Source: CAZLQR01 sp964404095
GTDB taxonomy: Bacteria; Patescibacteriota; Microgenomatia; UBA1406; GWC2-37-13
Assembly: GCA_964404095.1 (NCBI GenBank)
Contig: CAYOIN010000012.1
Location: forward strand, 1-31,038
Reading direction: 5' to 3'
DNA: 31,038 bases
The notes under the pieces: generated by a model
What the model saw: only the letters and a program-made list of their open reading frames with translations
What the model was told of the DNA's origin: nothing
The model's database searches: none
Made by a program: the position numbers and the translations under genes
In this document: piece by piece, positions 28,189 to 31,038 of the stretch
Layout: each line of letters begins with the position of its first letter
Numbering within the stretch: the stretch's first letter is position 1

Positions 28189-30696
28189 ATGAACGATTAC
28201 TTTGCATTTGGTTCATATTCGTACGATCGAGAAAAGCAGCTTTGTAGCTTTTCATACCGCTCCGTAAAAAACGGGGTCGAGCACGATTTTACTGAGCAAC
28301 TCACGCTCCCTAAACTATCAAACCGCGACGATGTGCCGGCGCAGCTACTTGATCAGGTGCTTTCCTATCTTCATCTCGCGATCGGTACAAGTTACTACAA
28401 AGTTTTTACGCAGCATGAGGTGCGACTTCCTGCCGAGCTTCATCCAAAGGAAGCTGAGTTTTTTAACGAGCTCTACACCAAGGGGTTGGGAGAGTTTTAC
28501 TTCCGCAACAGTCTTGCAATTACTGCGTCATCCCGGTTTCCAGCTTCGCAATCGGTAGAGCGGAATTCACGCCGACTTGGGAGGAAGAATGACAAGGTCT
28601 TGGTCGGTGTTGGGGGTGGTAAGGACTCTATTGTTGCCATTGAGCTGCTGAAGGAGTCTGGATACCAGCCGTCGTTGTTTGTGGTAGAGACCGGTGAGAG
28701 GAGCCCTATCGTTACTGCTGTTACCGATACCGCACAGCTCCCGGTGCTCACCGTAACTCGATCAATTGATTCAAAACTTCTCTCCGGAATACCGGGAGCT
28801 CACAATGGTCACATTCCAGTTTCCTCGATCTATGCACTCATCGGCTATCTTCTTGCGGTGTTGTACGATTTTTCGTATGTCGTGGTGGGAAATGAGTTTA
28901 GTAGTAACTTTGGTAATACAGAGTATCAAGGGGTAGAGATCAATCATCAGTGGAGCAAATCACTCGAGTTTGAACAGCAGTTTCAGCAACTCATGCGTGA
29001 GATGGTAACGCCAGATATAACGTACTTTTCACTACTCCGACCCTTATACGAGATACGAATTGTTGAGTTATTCACGCAGTATAGCCAGTACTTTACTGTC
29101 TTTACGAGCTGTAATCGGGCATTCCGAATACAGCAAAAGAGCGCCGGACGGTGGTGTGGCACATGCCCAAAGTGTGTCTTTGCCTGGTTGCTTCTTTCGG
29201 CGTTTCTCTCACCAGAAGAGCTGGTGAGCATCATGGGGCAAAACCTGTATGAGAAAGAAGAATTAACTCCGCTCTTTCGCGATGTGCTCGGGTTGGGAAA
29301 CATGAAGCCATTTGACTGCGTCGGAACCTTTGAAGAGGCGAGAGTCGCCTTTACAAAGGCAAAGAATGCATATGCAGATACCGCAGTTTACCGCAAACTC
29401 AGCACCGAGGTAACCGTAACCGAAGATGAAGTTCGAAGTGTTTTTTCGGTGAACAATGTGTCAACGGTACCACATCAGTTCAGGCTGTGTGGGATGAGAA
29501 CTGCACTGATTGTTGGATACGGAGCCGAAGGTAAGGCAAATGAGAACTACCTTACAAGTCATGCTCCCAAACTCACCATCGGCATCGCAGATGAAAAAAG
29601 CCATCCAGCCGAGTTTGCGAACCAGGAGTCGTACGATCTTGCGCTTCGTAGCCCCGGTGTTCCAAAGGAAAAAGTCAAAAACTACTATACCACCGGCACA
29701 AATATCTTCTTCTCTCGATCGGGTAATACAGTTGTCGGAGTTACCGGGACGAAAGGGAAGAGCACGGTGGCAACACTGATCGGTCACATTCTGCAGACCG
29801 CCGATATTCCAGCACGCGTGCTCGGGAATATTGGAACGCCGCTCATACAGGAGCTTGATAGCATTACCGATACTGATAGCATCATTGTTGTGGAACTTTC
29901 CAGCTTCCAGCTCGACGACCTCGCCTATTCTCCCCAGATTGCGGTCGTCACATCTCTATATGCGGATCATCTTGACTACCACGGAACAAAGGAGCGTTAT
30001 TTTGGAGCAAAGCACAACATCATTCGAAATCAGACCGGCAATGACCTCTTTATCTACAATGCACGGTTCGAGGAGTTGAGCGCATGGGCGAAGGATGCTC
30101 GCGGAAGAGCAAAGGAGTATGACACCGATCTCGCGATAGACAAGGGCTCGGTCATGCTTAAGGGGGATCATAATCGAGACAATATGAACGCAGCGATCAC
30201 GGTATGTAGAGAGCTCGGAGTCTCGGACGAAGATATCCTAAGGGGGCTCCGGACATACAAGCCACTACCGCATCGTATGGAGAATGTCGGAACATTCAAT
30301 GGGATTACCTTCTACGATGATGCGATCGGGGTGGTGCCCGAGGCTACAATAGCAGCGATAGAGTCACTCGATCAGATAGACACCTTACTCCTCGGCGGCA
30401 CCGATCGAGGGTATGATTTTTCGGAGTTGGAAGCGCGTGTACTCGAGAAGGGGATACGGAATCTGGTTCTGTTCCCCGATACCGGAAAACGAATGTTTCT
30501 GAACGATCGATCGAGGTTTACGGTGCTCGAGACCGATCGAATGGAGGAGGCGGTCAGATTCTGCTACCAGCACACTAAACCAGGATCAATCGCACTCCTT
30601 TCGACCGCGTCACCAAGCTATCGGCTCTGGAAGAGTTATGAGGAAAAAGGAGCGGAGTTTCAGAGGTTCATCAAAGAACTTTCGAACACAATCTAG
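28189..30696 (+). CDS. MurL-MurD fusion: UDP-MurNAc-L-Ala-L-Glu epimerase joined to UDP-MurNAc-L-alanine:glutamate ligase
   Basis: An 835-residue cytoplasmic enzyme of peptidoglycan precursor synthesis. Residues 1-430 resemble MurL, the ATP-dependent epimerase that turns the terminal L-Glu of UDP-MurNAc-L-Ala-L-Glu into D-Glu: LVGVGGGKDSIVAIELL (138-154, nucleotide loop), VVGNEFSSNFGNTEYQG and the cysteine motif GRWCGTCPKCVFAWLL (Cys323, 326, 329). Residues about 435-835 are a complete Mur ligase of MurD type: GYGAEGKAN (Rossmann start), P-loop VTGTKGKST (518-526), VELSSFQLDD (568-577), LYADHLDYHG, LPHRME (693-698) and LLSTASPSYRLW near the end. The usual MurD segment NDSKATN is DDAIGVV here (710-716), losing the Lys and Thr near the D-Glu site, which fits a MurD2-type ligase using L-Glu. 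In Xanthomonas, MurD2 and MurL are separate. It is third in the dprA-rnh unit. Confidence 0.85.
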   Translation: MNDYFAFGSYSYDREKQLCSFSYRSVKNGVEHDFTEQLTLPKLSNRDDVPAQLLDQVLSYLHLAIGTSYYKVFTQHEVRLPAELHPKEAEFFNELYTKGLGEFYFRNSLAITASSRFPASQSVERNSRRLGRKNDKVLVGVGGGKDSIVAIELLKESGYQPSLFVVETGERSPIVTAVTDTAQLPVLTVTRSIDSKLLSGIPGAHNGHIPVSSIYALIGYLLAVLYDFSYVVVGNEFSSNFGNTEYQGVEINHQWSKSLEFEQQFQQLMREMVTPDITYFSLLRPLYEIRIVELFTQYSQYFTVFTSCNRAFRIQQKSAGRWCGTCPKCVFAWLLLSAFLSPEELVSIMGQNLYEKEELTPLFRDVLGLGNMKPFDCVGTFEEARVAFTKAKNAYADTAVYRKLSTEVTVTEDEVRSVFSVNNVSTVPHQFRLCGMRTALIVGYGAEGKANENYLTSHAPKLTIGIADEKSHPAEFANQESYDLALRSPGVPKEKVKNYYTTGTNIFFSRSGNTVVGVTGTKGKSTVATLIGHILQTADIPARVLGNIGTPLIQELDSITDTDSIIVVELSSFQLDDLAYSPQIAVVTSLYADHLDYHGTKERYFGAKHNIIRNQTGNDLFIYNARFEELSAWAKDARGRAKEYDTDLAIDKGSVMLKGDHNRDNMNAAITVCRELGVSDEDILRGLRTYKPLPHRMENVGTFNGITFYDDAIGVVPEATIAAIESLDQIDTLLLGGTDRGYDFSELEARVLEKGIRNLVLFPDTGKRMFLNDRSRFTVLETDRMEEAVRFCYQHTKPGSIALLSTASPSYRLWKSYEEKGAEFQRFIKELSNTI

Positions 30697-30697
30697 C

Positions 30698-31038
30698 TCA
30701 CTCATCGAGCATCTGAGCTCGTTTTACATACTTCTCATCTTGTTTCGGTACGGTCTTCAGAAATACATCGACCAGCTCCTTGGCTTGGTCAAACGAAAGA
30801 TAATCAGCCGCGAGACAGAGTATATTCATATGGTCATTCTCTCTCCCGTGTTTTACCTGGTCTATGGTGCTGCAGAGTCCTGCACGAGCACCTTTTACAC
30901 GATTTGCAGCAACGCTCATCCCAATTCCCGCACCACAGACAGCGATGCCGAAGGACTCGTCAGGATGTTGTGAGACCGCCATGCCGACCTTCTTTCCGTA
31001 GATAGGGAAGTGATCGACCGGATCGTGGGTGTAGTTGC
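30698..31038 (-). CDS. rpiB: Ribose-5-phosphate isomerase B (N-terminus beyond window edge)
   Basis: Interconverts ribose 5-phosphate and ribulose 5-phosphate. The C-terminal 113 residues are visible; the start lies past the right edge. The frame stays open from the edge, reading NYTHDPVDHFPIYGKKVGMA, which matches the DYP-containing strand, so the inner ATG at 30982 is not the start. FGIAVCGAGIGMSVAANRVK holds the catalytic Cys of the CGTGIG motif. ENDHMNILCLAADYLS corresponds to the HNDANVLxLG region, with its first His replaced by Glu-Asn-Asp-His. It ends 1 base from the convergent MurL-MurD stop. With rpe nearby it supports a non-oxidative pentose phosphate pathway. Confidence 0.92.
   Translation of the reverse strand, partial: NYTHDPVDHFPIYGKKVGMAVSQHPDESFGIAVCGAGIGMSVAANRVKGARAGLCSTIDQVKHGRENDHMNILCLAADYLSFDQAKELVDVFLKTVPKQDEKYVKRAQMLDE

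Noticed and set aside
30698..30982. A complete 94-codon protein starting at 30982
   Set aside because: The RpiB frame stays open to the window edge with family-like sequence, so the gene is cut by the edge rather than starting there.
1..31038. UGA recoded as glycine, as in some Patescibacteria
   Set aside because: mntR, the EamA gene, pilC, pdaD and the RNase H gene end at TGA at positions fitting their families, and no in-frame TGA was needed.
1..31038. CRISPR arrays, insertion sequences, prophage or attachment sites
   Set aside because: No spaced direct repeats, transposase or phage structural genes were seen; tRNA ends show no adjacent integrase or duplicated segment.

Overview
The window is about 31 kb of gene-dense bacterial DNA with roughly balanced base composition. 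Genes abut or overlap by a few bases and no stretch above 300 bases lacks a gene; the longest intergenic gap is about 125 bases, ahead of pilB. TGA is used as a normal stop in several overlapping gene pairs, so the code is the standard bacterial one. A type IV pilus cluster with very divergent pilins, small single-copy housekeeping genes, archaeal-like enzymes (CoA synthesis, pyruvoyl arginine decarboxylase) and near absence of Shine-Dalgarno sites best fit a member of the Candidate Phyla Radiation (Patescibacteria). This placement is an inference; no rRNA marker is present.

Layout. 1-2009 (- strand): partial replicative helicase dnaB, a UPF0173 metallo-hydrolase and a small membrane-anchored protein. 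2077-3169 (+): tRNA-His, then a fused archaeal-type phosphopantetheine adenylyltransferase and GTP-dependent dephospho-CoA kinase. 3188-9417 (-): an unknown protein, tRNA-Thr, a PBP2-type transpeptidase with an upstream PIG-V-like glycosyltransferase, an mntR-mntH manganese operon, tRNA-Pro and an ADP-ribosyltransferase-like protein. 9473-9934 (+): dCMP deaminase. 10060-12815 (+): pilB and pilC. 12858-13298 (-): a lone receiver-domain response regulator, divergent from pyruvoyl arginine decarboxylase (13366-13857). 13836-15637 (-): a DUF2156 protein coupled to an EamA-type transporter. 15697-18243 (+): an eight-helix membrane protein, a small unknown protein and a GAF histidine kinase. 18233-24185 (+): a minor pilin, a 993-residue pilin-like adhesin, two more minor pilins, a PilM-like/LytR_C composite protein and the major pilin, followed by a terminator. 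24267-25955 (+): a secreted glycosidase-like protein with a dockerin-like end. 25941-26609 (-): a divergent ribulose-phosphate 3-epimerase. 26652-30696 (+): dprA, an RNase HI and a MurL-MurD fusion. 30698-31038 (-): partial rpiB.

How they fit together. The pilus genes, dprA and the adjacent kinase/receiver genes suggest surface attachment and DNA uptake. PBP2 and the MurL-MurD fusion show a peptidoglycan wall, with D-glutamate probably made by epimerising the UDP-muramyl dipeptide rather than by glutamate racemase. Rpe and RpiB belong to the non-oxidative pentose phosphate route.

Two features stand out: two enzyme fusions (PPAT with GTP-dependent DPCK, and MurL with MurD), and a consistent promoter layout in which a TATAAT-like -10 box lies 5 to 8 bases before the start codon, predicting leaderless mRNAs. 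That layout was used here to correct several start codons.
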